Counted from the stretch's first letter, positions 11,504 through 24,528 are shown. The stretch is DNA of 64,000 bases from Guyanagaster necrorhizus (GCF_019112545.1 NW_025064894.1:304750-368749), one strand, 5' to 3'. Notes: generated by a model not told the origin, from the letters alone. Translations and numbers: made by a program.

Positions 11504-13380
11504 ACGGTCCGGATGGTTGACGTTTCATTTCTCCTTTGCCTCCGCTATCCCCTACCGTTACCTCTATGATTGCATGTACTATCGTTATGGCAAATACAGA
11601 CCGAGAGGTCAATAGGCGGTATACTTTTCCCATTCAGCCAGCTTCTATCGTTGGAGTTCAACCAATTGGCAGGGCATGATTTATCATTCTCACAGCTCTT
11701 GGAGTTTCTTCTCATGCCGCCCTGGCAATTATACAACCTTGTCTGACTAAAGCCCGTTAAACACCTCCGTTCGGGTCAATACAAGCTTCACATGAATTTC
11801 TTCTCGCGAATGTCTCTCCAGGTCCCCTGGCAAACCTCAGGTACGGTCTAGTGTTCGTCGCTAGGCTCTCATGCATCGCAACAGACTTCTCACCGTCTGG
11901 AAATTCTGTGTAACCGACGAGTCGAAAGGAACTCTCAAATGGAAAAGCGTACGGACAATTAGGTGTCTGTCAGTGAAGAATAACCTCTCCGTTGACCCTG
12001 TAAGTTGTAGTAGGTTGTACCCACTGATGAATACTTACTCGTGTCAGCCGACTAGCCTATTTGCGCGGATGCAATGGTCCCCTCCACCCTCCGAACAAGA
12101 ATCGACCCTGTAAAGGATATCCCGGTTGAAAGGTAGTACCACAACATAATAGAACGTCATACAGGGTCGTATGATATCGTCGGAGAAGCGATTCTTGTTC
12201 TGGTATCAATACATCGGCCAGGGTTGGTTTGGACGACTGCTTAGTACTGACCGAGTACGGCGCGCAGGCCGACACTAATCACGTGATGGTGGCATAGATG
12301 GTGTAGGTACTTGGCCGTATTCTTTGGGAGATTTGGGGAATTAAAAATTTGTGAAAGCAAGGCGGTTGTCATCATGCCTACGAGGCATCTTTCCTTGAGG
12401 TGAAGATCCGAGAGGGACCCTCCTCTCGCGCGTTGCTATACGCCACCTTGACGAGCATTGGATGGCCATAGAGAAGTTGGCCGGGCTGGCCCTGTAGCCG
12501 AGGAACGGGGCTACAAACTGCAAGTGATAATTTTCCAGACTCCACAAAAACAATGCCCTACAGAAAATCTGGTGGTAGCCCATCTTTCCTATTTCCCATC
12601 GGACCGAAGATAGTCCAAGCACAGAGACCGTACAAGGGTCCAACAAGCACCGAATCGTTCTCTAGTCTCTGTAACTCCCCAGGTCGCCAAATGTACCCAA
12701 CCTTCTCGGGACGATCGCCTTTAGGAAGACCCTCTTTCCAACCTGTCAAAGAAAAAAGTCGCACACTTTGGCCCTGGGTCCGAGTTGGGCAAATTTGTAT
12801 CTTGCTTGAAACATTTACACGCGCGAAGATAGACAATCGGCCCGTGTGTATTGTTCCCTGGAGAAAAGAGGTATTCGTCCTAAGTATACTTACTTCCACA
12901 AGGGATCCCTTCGGAGCGCGTGTGATACATGCACGAGGGCATTCCATTCCACAGCTATAGCCTCAAAGATCCTTAGACATCGGATGATCCACAAATTGCC
13001 CGTCTAGACTCGGAAGACATGGTAGTTCGAAGATCTCGTGGATGTGAAGACTGGTACGGGTGCAGACTAGACGACACTGTACCCGTTCCCCCGTTAGGGA
13101 GGCTCAGCACGTTGAAGGTTACGTCTTTGATGCTGGCAGCTGGCCAGTAATTGAAGTTGCCATTAACGAGGACTTCTTGGGGGATCGTCGACAGGCGATG
13201 ATAGCCGGGGTGATAATACATGGGTTTTTGGGTGGAACAGAGTAGATAGATAATGTTTTGCGTCGCATATACACATTTCACCTATCTATATCTACAATTA
13301 GATCGTGTGAGGCTTACTTGCGAATCGAGCGGTAGTAAGATGAAGCAACAAGCACGCACCCAGTGCACTAGCGTTAATGC
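11504..13380. other. Intergenic interval without supported gene
   Basis: About 1.9 kb between the 3' ends of eL34 (plus) and the PBDC1-like gene (minus). The longest frames, near 12553-12960 on both strands, are nearly exact mirror overlaps of each other and show no family motif. Nothing else was recognised. Confidence 0.4.
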
Positions 13381-14352
13381 CTATGATGACTTTGTCTTCT
13401 TCTTCTTCTTTTCCTCCTCGGCTCTCCTCTCTTTGTCAGCCAAGACTTTGGCTACTTCGTGAGCGGCGTCGTTCAGTCCAAGTCTGTTCCTGGAGATCTA
13501 GACAAAGTTGATGCAACCAAGTAAAAAAAAGATTTAGAGCACGACAAAGACACGACACCCACTTCGATGGCGTAGAACTGAGGTGTTCGATCAAAAGGGA
13601 GCTATAGAGGATTGAACGGAGACTTACTTGTATACGGGTTACTGGAGAGACGTAGGGAAAAATAAGAAAATGGGTACAATCCCCGTAGATCTGTCTCACC
13701 GAAAATCGTGTTCCTCTCGCCATATTCTTCCCGAGCGTCCGTCCGGATGAGCGAGCCAAAATTGTAGTCCTTGACCTTCTTTTCATATCTGCGACAAGTT
13801 ATTGACATTGACACGGACACGAGGAAGCAGCTGCGCACGTTTGCATAAAGGCTCGCCAGCGGCCCTTGCCTTCTTCGCTCTTCATCCAATCCTCGTCGAG
13901 CTTGGTCAGTTTGTCATACGGCTCCGAAGCCATCTCGGGGAAGGCCTTGAGGGTGTGTTCGAATATCTCATCATCGAGTCTGTTTTGAGGAGATGTCTAA
14001 TCACTGAGAACGATAATCGATTGCGACGGTGCGTACTTGGTGAGACGAAGCTGCCGTGGTGGGACCTTTTCGAGGAGTTTCCAGTATGTCTGCGGCGCGA
14101 ACGTGGCATTCGATCTGTGGTCAAGCACAGGGAAGAAGAGAGCATAGCTTACCTGGGCCTGCTCGACGGCTTTGACAGCGAACCTGTTACCATTGAATCC
14201 TCAACGACCTCCTAGCGTGCTTGTTCTGGTACTCACTGTTTTTCGATCTAACGCCCCCCGTTGATTAATTAATAGTCATTATGCAGTGAAGCATGTTTTC
14301 AACACACCTCAATGAGATTCTGTGCGTTCTGCGGGTCAAATTTCCCTGCCAT
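13381..14352 (-). CDS. PBDC1-like protein (yeast YPL225W/Chp1 relative)
   Basis: Small cytosolic protein of the PBDC1 family. From memory, yeast YPL225W (Chp1) has been reported as a co-translational chaperone for elongation factor eEF1A. Splicing at least eight tiny introns gives MAGKFDPQNAQNLIE, IEKQFAVKAVEQAQ, TYWKLLEKVPPRQLRLTK, LDDEIFEHTLKAFPE, GRWRAFMQTYEKKV, then the family signature KDYNFGSLIRTDAREEY with GERNTIF, VTRIQFYAIE, ISRNRLGLNDAAHE and a lysine-rich tail KKKKTKSS, stop at 13381-13383. Length is about 170 residues, as expected. The signature block around NFGSLIRTDA closely resembles the human protein. The next minus-strand gene starts its 3' end 248 nt away. Confidence 0.85.
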
Positions 14353-14600
14353 TTGTGTTGTCGCTTGAGTACGCGTTGAGGTGGTGGTAGATGTGGTCCA
14401 ACTGACGATGATACGTGGAAGTGAGTATTACCGCCAAAAACTCGGACAATTCGCATTGTCACACGTTCTTCATTACGATGCGCAGAGGATACTAGACAGT
14501 GTACGGAAAATGAACAGCTGGATTACTGAGTACTGATCGTCATAGTAGTAGATTAGGGGTAGTAATGAATGATAAGATTCCAGTATAAGATGTAATGGCA

Positions 14601-15920
14601 TCATCCAATGCCAAATCGTTTTAATTTTTCAAAGTATTTTTGCACTCGACTCGCCACTTGACGTGGCGTTCGTCTGTTGTCCATCGCCTGCGATATCTTC
14701 TTCCACCTGTACCAAAGGAAGTATATCATCAACGACAACAAGAACCCAAAAATACAATAGTCCGTACCGATTTTTCTCCCCTTCTGGAATTTCATCCAGT
14801 AGCCGCTCTAGGAGGTGCTGCTCTGACACTGACCAGGCCTGGTTGTATGTCTCGGGCTTCGGTTTACCTGGACCACGGGTTCGTTTCCCCAACGAGGGTT
14901 TCGCAGACGGGTCTGGTGCGAGATCACGCTTGGGGTTGGGCGGTTTCCGCCGGGACTCCGGCAAGGGATCAGAAGCGAGATTATCGCAGTCCAGATCGCC
15001 GCCACCGCCGCCGCCGCCATCCATTTGTATTTTTACAGTGGGACGGCGCACCCGAGACACCTTGCGGGTGTGCACTGATAACGGTGGTATGATAATCGTC
15101 GGTTTTGTAAGTAAAGGCGCGGAATCATCCAGCGAGATATCCACATCCATACTTTCATCTTCAACATCACGGCGAATGAAAACACCGGGGCCAATGGGGA
15201 CACGCGATGAAGACACCGTCAACCCTGAGGAAGTCGTGATCTTACGCTGCTTCAATTCGCGTATTTTGTCCCTCTCCAGGTTTCTCTTGATCTCGGCGTG
15301 GCTCGCGTGCACTTGGGCCGTTTCAATGACTTCTGGGTTCCAGGACAGGTCGAGCTGCTGGAATATAGGGTCCAGAATGGTCTGTCGAGCCTCCTTCACA
15401 TACTTCTGCAGATCAGATAACTCAGAATGCTGCCTGGTATAGGGTGTATTCCGCTGATCATGAGTCATGCGAGCCGTGCAGGCCATGTTTTGGAAAGGCG
15501 AAGGGTCTGCTGACCAGGCGTAAACATTTATACGACATTAAACCTAAAAACACACGAACCATGGTGATCGTACATCGACCAATCAATATGTAGCGGTGCT
15601 CCGGCATGATCCTCCGCTAGGGCACTTAGTTTGAACGACCTGTCATTCAGCTTTCCCAAGGTTAGAACCGAAGCCAGATGATAGGACGGAGGTACGGCCC
15701 ACCTCCTCCGCTAGCTTAGCCACGACAGTCGTTGGGTTTGAACATGCCTTTTTCTGTAGTTCGTGCAGTCGTTCGATATCAGAATGGGTGCGAGCAAGCA
15801 ATTCTTTTTGGCTGGCAATGTAACTGGACAGTGCCTGGAGGCTGTCATATACGAATTAGATTAGTGCCCTTTCACCGCGCGCAGCAGCCTGACATACGTT
15901 TGGGCACGCTTGTCTTCCAT
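14601..15920 (-). CDS. SANT/Myb-domain protein, ZZZ3-like
   Basis: Nuclear protein with one C-terminal SANT/Myb domain. Start MEDKRAQT at 15920, then a coiled-coil-like N-terminus (LQALSSYIASQKELLARTHS, ERLHELQKKACSNP), a conserved-looking DHAGAPLHIDWSMYD block, a long basic/proline-rich middle with a glycine run, and the SANT domain QAWSVSEQHLLERLLDEI / RWKKISQAM / RRTPRQVASRVQKYFEKL, ending FGIG at 14601. The motif RTPRQVASRVQKYF is typical of ZZZ3-type SANT domains; no ZZ zinc finger is present. Introns: 15842-15897, 15651-15702, 15510-15559, 14707-14767, all fitting the frame. Metazoan ZZZ3 belongs to the ATAC acetyltransferase complex; any such role here is inference. The gene is head-to-head with TOF1, 197 nt apart. 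Confidence 0.8.
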
Positions 15921-16117
15921 TGATAGCGAGTCATTGGGTGAGAAAACGGCGCCAAGGATGTAGAAGCAAGGCTGGCAGAGAGGAGGAAAGAAAAGTCAGG
16001 AGGCAGGTGAGGTGACGCAAAATTCGAATTTGTCGGAGGAACAGCGAAACATGCGCAAATAGGTGCCACGGACGCGTCAACTGTACCACTACGGCCCTGG
16101 ACCTCCGCGACGCGTAG
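15921..16117. promoter_or_regulatory. Divergent promoter, ZZZ3-like / TOF1, with two MCB boxes
   Basis: The 197 nt between two start codons must serve both genes. It contains two copies of the palindrome ACGCGT, at 16072-16077 and 16110-16115, the second ending just before the TOF1 ATG. ACGCGT is the MluI cell-cycle box bound by fungal MBF (Mbp1/Swi6), which drives replication genes at G1/S. The same hexamer occurs elsewhere in the window, so single copies mean little; two in 197 nt is unlikely by chance. Confidence 0.5.
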
Positions 16118-19100
16118 ATGGATGACGACGATGACAGAAGCACTGTCGAGCACGCCGAAGGCGAGGAGCCACTCACAAGGCGCGATATCCTTGGACCGGT
16201 CGTCAAACGTGTCGTCGATGCGCTCGGTGGGTACGAAGGCGATGTATACAGGCTCGGCGACGAGGCCTATGGGTGTCTGAAGGACCTCAAGAGGCTCTGG
16301 CGGAAGGACGACACTGACGATGAGCGCACCGTAGCCCGTCTTTTCTGGGAGACGCGCGTCCTGACGAACGACATCATACCCATACTTCTCGAAACGGCGG
16401 GCAAAGGCCTCGTCGAGGACAAGCAAGCAATAGCCTGCGCTGACCTCCTAACGGCAATGACCTGGCCTATCGATATGGCTGAGGAGCTCAAGGAGCTCGA
16501 CGAAGAACTCGATAAGGGTACCGACTACACTCAGCTGCTTCAAAGCCATCTGCACTACAAAGCAGCGCTCCTCAAGCCCGGCGTGATACAGGCGCTCTTT
16601 GGCATATTACTTCCACCGCTCGCCAAACAGCAGAAAGAACGCACAGCCCGCGATGGACAAATCGTGCATGTCGTGCTCTATTTCTTCCGGAATCTAGCCT
16701 TCATCAAGGACCTACCCATTAACATGCACCTCAGCTCGGACCAAGCCGAGTTCTCCGCTATGCAGACGAAGCTCGTTCATGTCATGTCAGAAACACATGC
16801 ATTCGAGCTCCTCTTCACCATTGCTTCCAATACAGGCAACGACCCTCTCTTCAATACCTGGAATACTCTCGTCCTCGAGATCTTCTACCTCTTACTTCGA
16901 GGCACCAAACCTACGTCGCTCACTCTGGATCCCGCGAAGGTTTATCTTTGCCTTCCTTCGACGTCTATATGATCCTCTCTAACGCCTTCGTAGCAACCCC
17001 AAGAAAACCTCCGCCGGCTCCTGGCCACTGAAGACCGTAGAAAGAAAGAGATAGCTCGCAAGGCATCATCACGTCATTCACGCTTCGGAACCACAATAGC
17101 CGTTTCCCTAAACCCCAACAAGAAACCCAAGCCGGCGGAGGACGCGGGTAACGAAGCTGACGTCGAGTCCTCGAAGAGCCAGCCCTTCGTCCTCCATCGC
17201 CAACAGGCCATCAAAGAATCCACGGGTACTATTTGGGACATGAAAAAAAAGCAAAAGAAGAAGCGAGACAAGGTCGTCGACGAACTCAGTCGAACAGATA
17301 ATCTGTCGTCAGAAGCGAAGATAATACTGCGGCAGTTCGCCGTCAACTTCTTGGACGGCTGCTTTAACTGTGGGTGCAATTGCTGTCTATCTACATGGCA
17401 GTACTTTAAAATTTTACTTATTCGCATTGATAGCATTCTTGTCTACGTTGATCAGGGATATTCGGTCTGAACGGGCAAAGATCACGGACAAGGACAATCT
17501 TCGTTTACTGTACGTTACGAAATGGTTCCTCGAGTTCTTTTTGGCCATGCGAGCGAAGGAGAAGGACAAGGGGGGATGCGGTTTTGATCTCGTTGCTGAG
17601 GTTACGGAACGGACCTGGATCGTCTGGGTGTTGAAGCGGATGAGGGAGGCCAACGAGGAAAAAGTCCGTTCGGTCTCCACCTTGTTCTTGTCGCCAGGTT
17701 CTTGTGTTGATTCGATTCCCACTCTAGCCGAAACTGTGGACGGAATTGCAAGCCGGAATCGAATGCCTCACGCAGTTGCTGCTATTGATCGACGATATGG
17801 CGTCGTCCGATATCACGGATCCGGTGCTGAACGAGGCAGCCGATATACTGCAGCAACAGTTGATCTACAACGGAGAAGTGTTGGACATTGCGTTTGAAAG
17901 TCTTCGAACGTACAAGGAGGGCACCCAGTCCTTGGCGTATCTCGATTCGAGTGTATATCTTGGATACTCGCTCCTGAAAATGCTTGAGCGTTGGGGGAAG
18001 AAGAAGTCGGGGGAAATGTATGTTCGCAAGAAGAAATCGAAAAGGAAGAGGAAAGGTCTGTTGCTGTCGCTCTCATAATTGACTCTGGAACCGATGGCAC
18101 ACCCACCTTAGGAGATGTCCCGGACGTCGAGGACGAAGAAGTCGAAGAGGAGGAAGTAATCCATGAAACTATGTTCACTTTCGAAGCATTTGAGATGGTA
18201 AGATGATGATGATTAGACCACCCATGATCTGAGAGCTGACTGATCCCCTCAGAAATTCGCCCACACAGATGTTAACCATACCCTTCTGACGTATCTATCG
18301 CGATACAAAGACTTTAGCTCGTCAGAGCATATGAAACGGGTGGTTAGCCTTCTACACCGCCAAGCTGTTAGAACCAAAGCAGAAGGACTATTCTTCAAGG
18401 TTTGGGACTTTGTTTCTTTGGTGTTCATGCCCGAGAGTCCTGGACCATTTTCTTGTTACAGGTATCAACGCTCGATCTGTTCAAAACCATTCTAGCCGAT
18501 CAACGGTCTTTTGCGCGAGAGCAGCCCTATAAAGATTTAATTAATCTCATAAACTTCATTCTGCGACGTTTCTTCAAGGCCCTCGACGAATACCCTTTTT
18601 TGGCAATCGAGGTACGCGTGGATTTCATTTCAGAGATTTGAAAGAGCGCGAGCCTGACAGCTTCCGTGCGATAGGCTTTCTTTCCTAAGAACCGTGGTCA
18701 TTGGAAGGTGTTCTCCAGTTATGAGCCAGAAAGTGCGATGACCAAGGAGCGAGCACAGGGACAGGACGAGGACCCGAGGGTCCCGCCTGACGTTCATGTT
18801 AAGGAAGGACATTCATGGAGTGAAGAGGTTGGTATCGTTGTGGCTGTGCTGGTTGATGCCGGCCAAGAAGAATGGGTGGACTGGACGAAAGAGGTGGGCG
18901 CTTTCGCATCCTTCGCCTACGTGGAGTTTTAAAAAAATGCCCGACTTCCCAAGATTCTCACGACAGCTATCGCCCAGCGCGAAAAAATTATCGAGGAGAC
19001 TGATGCTAGAGACGACGATGCGGACGATGAGGATAACAGACTTGCCGTAAACCTTGACGCACCGTCATCAGAAGCACTTGCCAAAATGCAAGATTATCGT

Positions 19101-20100
19101 CAGTGCTTATAATTCATCCTTTCTATCAATAATTTTTGACGGTAGTGAATCTCATCGCTAGGGATACCATGTACCAAAGATGAGCATGCGAACGCAGTCA
19201 CGAAGAATGCTCAACTCAAGCTTCTATTCCGATTGTGCAAGTTTTATATTGAAAACGAAGGTATGACAGATTGATTTGTGTCGAATGCCCCTGGTACTCA
19301 GCGCTCCCCACGATGTAGATGCGGACGAACTAGAGTGGTATATTCCGGCGGCCATAAGTCCCCTTGAGCTGCGTCGAACTCTGACAGTCATCAATCAATT
19401 CTTGGAGTCTCCAATTGATTTGAACGGCAAAAGGGCTAGCCAACTTCTGGCGAAGACACGCCGGAGGCGGCGGAAGACCCGTGCGCAAGATTCTGACCAG
19501 GAAGATGTGGAAGCAAGTGATGAGGAGGAGCCTCGACGTCGGAAGAAGACGGAGAGGAAGAAGAAGGAAGAACAGCAGTACAAATCGGCACAATTCATTG
19601 ACGATAGTGACGAGGAGTATGGCGATATGGAAGCGTTCTTGGCTCAGGAGAAGGTGCGACGGGAGAAAGCTGCAAGAAATCCCGCTGCGTTGGGAGAGGG
19701 GAGAAGCGGCGCGATGAAGTCTCATGGCACAAAGAAGCGTCGAAAAAAAGCTGGGGATAAGGGTGACAAGAAAAGACGGAAAGGAGAGACAGACGATATG
19801 GCTGTGGTTGTGTTGTCTGATGAAGTGAACTCGGACCTGGATACTGACATCGAGGTGGAGGAAGGGTGGAATTCGACAGGCGCTGATGAGCAACCTCAGC
19901 CTCCACCTGCACTACCGAAGCCTAAGCCCATCTACAAACCCAGGGCCTCGGACATCACGCCGTTATCTTCGGCGGTACATGAGAAAGGAGATCATCAGAC
20001 TCAGACTATCTCTAAGCGACCGGAGCAGGAGCCGACAGGTCCGCCGTCACTGCCTACGAGGAGGAAAGGGCGCCTGATTGTTTCGGATGAGGACGAGTAA
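16118..20100 (+). CDS. TOF1: Topoisomerase 1-associated factor TOF1/Swi1 (Timeless family)
   Basis: Component of the replication fork protection complex with Csm3/Swi3. It stabilises stalled forks, transmits the S-phase checkpoint signal and travels with the replisome in the nucleus. The Timeless N-terminal domain begins at once: DILGPVVKRVVDALGGYE, CLKDLKRLWRKDD, ARLFWETRVLTNDIIPIL, then LYFFRNLAFIKDLP and FNTWNTLVLEIFYLLLRG. After an intron comes ENLRRLLATEDRRKKEIA, DGCFN/SFLSTLIRDIRSERA across intron 17370-17433, VTKWFLEFFLAMR, then LWTELQAGIECLTQLLLL. Later blocks are MFTFEAFEM/KFAHTDVNHTL, AFFPKNRGHWKVFSSYEP and EDADELEWYIPAAISPLE. The C-terminus is a long Arg/Lys- and acid-rich tail ending SDEDE. 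About ten canonical introns all keep frame, so the gene is intact. Confidence 0.92.
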
Positions 20101-23100
20101 TCATTGTGGGCTATATTCTGTGTACTTATTTTTTTTGTCCTAAGTTAATTTTATGTCTATCTTTCGGGGAGAAGCAGCTTCAGTGGGAAGGAACCTCGCG
20201 TAGATGATGAAGGTTGCGTTTCCTTTTCCGGAGGACAGGATATACGCTGAGAAACACACCCAAGAAGCCCAATTTTCCCTCGATAGACGGGCCAAAGTTG
20301 TCATGTTGAATGATTAACACGCCTAGTATCCCAGGCTGAGATAGGCCGCCAAAGTTCATTCTCGCCACATAGGTAAACTGGGAGCATTCAGCGGCGTGCT
20401 TTGAAAACTCCGGACCCCTCTATTAGGTTTTTTTCTGCATCGTGGCTGCGGGCTTGGCCTGATTCTTTCTTTCTTGTTTAGTGTCACCGTAAGGTCTGTT
20501 TTTTTTTGCGCTCCATCCAAATTTAGGGTCCCACCTGCCAAACTCTAGATTGTCGACGCCACTCTCGATGACTGAGAGCACCCGTGTCCTCCGCACTAAA
20601 TGGAGGACGGGGCGACCGAGTTATTTGTGAACTTGACCCGTGAACGGTCTAGAGATTTTTTTTTTGCGATCGGACAGAGGGTGTGGGGAGGGGGGGAGGA
20701 GGGGAGACGCGACGAACGGGGAGCCGTCGCGGGCGCGATAAGTCCGGCGCTTAGAACTGACGTCTCGTTCTCGTCTCTTCAAAAAAAAATAGAGATATAT
20801 GTTCGCAGCGGGGTATTTTCAAATTTGGGCCGACGCGACTTCTCTTTAACCGTCGGAAGCGCAGACTCTCCAGCTACTGTTGTTGTGGGTCGTTACCCCC
20901 CGGAGAATATTCCCCCCCTTTCGCAGGCGGACTGCCATCTGTCCTTCAACAGGCCTCGCCAGTCCTCACGACGATGACGTCTTGCACGATCGTTTATAGC
21001 CTATGGCCCTGGGCTCGACCGACCGTTGAGTCTACGCAGCGTCTACGGATTCATATTGGCTGGGTGTAATACAGGATTCTGTATCAATGAATGGCCCTTC
21101 ATTTCCAACCGTAATCAATCTAGCCACGCGCCTACCATATCAGTGATTGGCCCCAGAAATTGTCCGATCACCACTCTGATTTCAGAACAAAACAGATATG
21201 ATGATGACGCTCGTTCGGTGTTTCATGGGCTTTGGACGACTTTATTCGAACTGGCAATTGCATCCTCGTGTGGAAAGGTCATGCGCCCCCACCCCACCCC
21301 TCCTCCCCCCCCTTCCCCGTCGCCACCGCAAAATACGCGCCTTTTTTTGCATACGGGAGGACGGGCGACTTGGACCCCCTGACTTGAATCGTACCCCTGA
21401 GATTGGCGTGCAAGCTACTTTGGTGGCCCTTAGTTTCCAAGCTCCGGCATGGCCTATTTTCCTCGGTGATGGCCGACCCTGTGCACCCTGTGGGCTGCGT
21501 TTTCTCCGAATACATTGGAGGGGAAAAGAGTAATTATTAATAGAGTACGAAGACGCTTGGCATGTGTTCGCCTGCTAGGCATTGCCGCTTTGAGGACATG
21601 CGAGGACGTCAGTCAGCAGGGGGGGGAGGGGACAATTATAGGAGGGGGACTGGGACGCGTACCGCATTCAATTCAAGCTTTTCCTACAAGGAGGATGGCG
21701 TCAGTGTGCTATTAGTACCTCAGGTCTATCATTATAGTTTTTTTCTACACGGTTAGCCTGCCGCCTGTCCTCCTGAATGAATGTCAACCATCTGCCGTGC
21801 CTATGGTAGGTGTTCTCCCGCTCAATCGTGGCCCCGTTCTTATACCTACTGCACATTAGTGTCTGATCTGAGCATGGCGGGTTCCCAGTACTGCGCTCTG
21901 ATGGAAAGCGAGATTGATGAATTGAAAGGAGACCGATGGGGGAGGGGGGCTGAGTCAACCCCCTCCTCTCCCACTTTGTATCCATCGTCTTCCATTTGGA
22001 GAATAACAACACGCCGCCTTGTTTTCTCCGGGCGATCCTACATATTCGGTAAGGGCTGGAGTATGTTGTGGCTCGCCTAAATCGATACACTATATCGGCG
22101 TTCATACAAGCCATCGGTACAAAAAAGAGAGAAAAAAAAAAGAAAAACAGGATACATTCAAGTCCCTTGTCGGTACTGACATTATTGCACGGTCACGATG
22201 GCCTTCTGACGTGCGGGGCTTCGAATGCATGCACTGATAAATATATCTCAGGCTCGCAAGTCGCTGATGGTTAACAGTACCCATATATTGACCTCATTGT
22301 AGATGGATGGAGTCGGAGAAGGCCGGTGTCAGCTAGAGAAACTCAGAGTCAGAGTTTGTGGTACGCTCGGGAGGGGAAAGCGCTGAGTTTTGCGACCGTT
22401 CAACACGGACATTGGTCAGCGCCATCACCGAGGCGGGGGAAGGAGAGCAATTGTGGTGGAAATGAAAGCATCTCAGAAATTCGCAGTAGGGCCTTCATAT
22501 GTCGACCAAGAATTCGGAACAATGCGACGTGATCCATTTTTTACTGGATGGATGAATGTTGATTACTTTATATGATTTATTTGCAGAAATACAAGTGTGA
22601 CGTCCATGGATCCGAGGACGTGCTGGGTGACGCGTCGACGATAGGCAGGGGGGAAGCAAGCATGCTCGCAGAGAGCGACACGCCACAAAACCATTGGGAC
22701 GAATGACGCATTCCGCGCTCGTCAGCAGGCAGACTAGGTGAATCTAAGATCCCAGATGCAGATACGAAGTCGCGGAGTTCAAGCGGAGTCGGGGATTAAA
22801 TTAGGCGGAGACAGCCGGACTGGATACAAACCAAAACAAAATTGGACAAACGGAAGCATTTGGAATGATCCCCGATCAAGCACGGTGCAGGCCAGGCACG
22901 ACGACGCCCGTGTCCGAATCAGTCAGATAGAAAAAAGAACTTGCAACTGCCGGGCTGCCGGAATATGTCAGCTCTCCACGGGTGTGCATGGCAAATCTGC
23001 AAAATGGACCAGGTCTCCAGGAGAGATCAATCCACCGAATTAGCTCATATGAAATCAGGGAGACGAGTCCGAGTTTATTCACCAAACGCAGAAGATCGAA

Positions 23101-23401
23101 CCTCCTGAAACTCCAATCTTTTCGAAATTTCGACGAGATTTGTCTCCGTTTGAGTGGATATCTTCTTTACCCAGGAAACGGCTCAGGGTCATCCTGTATT
23201 GGGCCCTCGGCTGATCGAAGAAAGCGAATAAGCCGTGCCAGTGAAATTTCGACATACAGTTCAAATCAATCGAAAATGGAATCCTCTAAAGCAGGTTCAA
23301 GGGTGGGGCGGTAGCCTCTTTTTCATTGATATAAAGGTACTCCATTCCACTTCACATCTGACCTCGAACGCTGTTCCCCCCAACTTTACGTTACTCCCCT
23401 G
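20101..23401. other. Long intergenic / upstream region of the bZIP gene
   Basis: 3.3 kb without a supported gene. It has G/C-rich and homopolymeric stretches (runs of T, G, A and C near 20655, 20690, 21290 and 22130) and many short meaningless frames. The right end is the promoter of the bZIP gene. Stress bZIP genes often have long regulatory leaders, so some of this may be transcribed; I see no direct sign. Confidence 0.4.
23330..23335 (+). promoter_or_regulatory. TATA box of the bZIP gene
   Basis: TATAAA lies 67-72 nt before the bZIP start codon, followed by a pyrimidine-rich stretch. That position fits a fungal core promoter with a short leader. Confidence 0.45.
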
Positions 23402-24528
23402 ATGTCCTCTCTCTCCGGTCATACGGCACACACAGAACGCCCTGAGCGAAGCCGTAATGCGAAGGCTCAAGCTCGCCATCGAGCTAAGCGAAAGGCTTAC
23501 ATTGAACAGGTCTGTTTGTCCGTACCTCTTGCTCCCCGACCCCGACCCTCACCCCCACCCTCCCAATTTCTAGCTCGAGCAGACCGTGACCAAGCTCCAG
23601 ACTGCGCTTGGCGTATCCCCCGACCAGGTCGCTGCCCTCCCGCCGCCGCTCATCAAAATTCGTGAACTCGAGCAAGAGAACGGCCGACTGCACAAAGAAA
23701 ACGAAGAGCTCCGCCGTATGATTTCCGACACATCCGCCGGCCGTCCTCTCCCTCTCGAGGTCACGCGGCGGACCGTCTCGCACGACTCGCGGAATATGGA
23801 TCGGGACTTTAAGCGAAGAAAAGCGGACATGGACGACCAAGTCTATATGGTACGTCGCGACTTTCTCGCCGCTAACCCCGCCGCCCCGCTCACCGTCCCG
23901 CCAGGACGCGCCCACACATATGAATGACCTCCGACCGCCGCCTCCGTTGACGATACCACACGGCTCCCAATACGGGAACGTGTCCTCACACAACTCGGGG
24001 ACCAATTCGCTCTATAGCATCAACACCCCTACGTTCCAGATGCCCAACACCCCCTCGGGCTCGAGCGCAACATCCAGTCCCCCTTTTTCGGCGAGTGCTA
24101 TTCCCTTTTACCACTCCCCGGCTCTGCTGTAGCCCACCGTTACCGAGGGAGGGCTTTGGACCGTATAATGACATTCTTTTGTCTTACCCCCACAGCCTGC
24201 ACAAATGCATCCGTCGAACTCTCCAGTGAATCCTCGTCCTCCACTTTCTTCTCATCAAGGTCTTTCAAATCACTCAAACGGGGGCGGGCACTATGGGGCC
24301 GTTAAAGTGGAAGATGAAAATTACGCGGTAAGTTTGTGATTTCTTCTGGCTTTGCGTGCGTTTATTGTCTGGACTGGACTGACATCTCATCTTCGCGCGC
24401 AGGCCCACCACACTTCGCACACGGCGAATCATTATTCGAACCCTCTTCCGTCATTCTATTCTCAGCCAGACCACGGGATGGACACTTGGCACTCATACTC
24501 CTCTGAACGAGCTCCCATCCATCGTTGA
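23402..24528 (+). CDS. bZIP transcription factor
   Basis: Nuclear DNA-binding protein. The basic region is near the N-terminus: PERSRNAKAQARHRAKRKAY carries the N-x-x-A-Q-x-R core. It runs into a zipper split by intron 23510-23573: IEQ/LEQTVTKLQTALGV, a loop, then IRELEQENGRLHKENEELRR. Next comes RRTVSHDSRNMDRDFKRRKA, intron 23850-23904, DAPTHMNDLRPPPPLTIPHG, a Ser/Pro-rich part, PAQMHPSNSPVNPRPPLSSH, VKVEDENYA, intron 24328-24402 and a tail ending ERAPIHR, stop 24526-24528. The junction between the third and fourth exons (about 24100-24195) cannot be spliced in frame with standard GT-AG sites: SPALL runs into TAG and the downstream frame has no matching donor. This is either a noncanonical intron, a sequence error or a truncated isoform. 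Targets are unknown. Confidence 0.78.

Noticed and set aside
12553..12960. Overlapping 130-codon frames on both strands
   Set aside because: Neither shows a motif, signal peptide or splice continuation. Mirror open frames of this size arise by chance in GC-rich DNA.
14663..15442. 259-codon plus-strand frame, Ser-rich
   Set aside because: Mirror of the long first coding block of the ZZZ3-like gene; the minus strand has the SANT domain and consistent introns.
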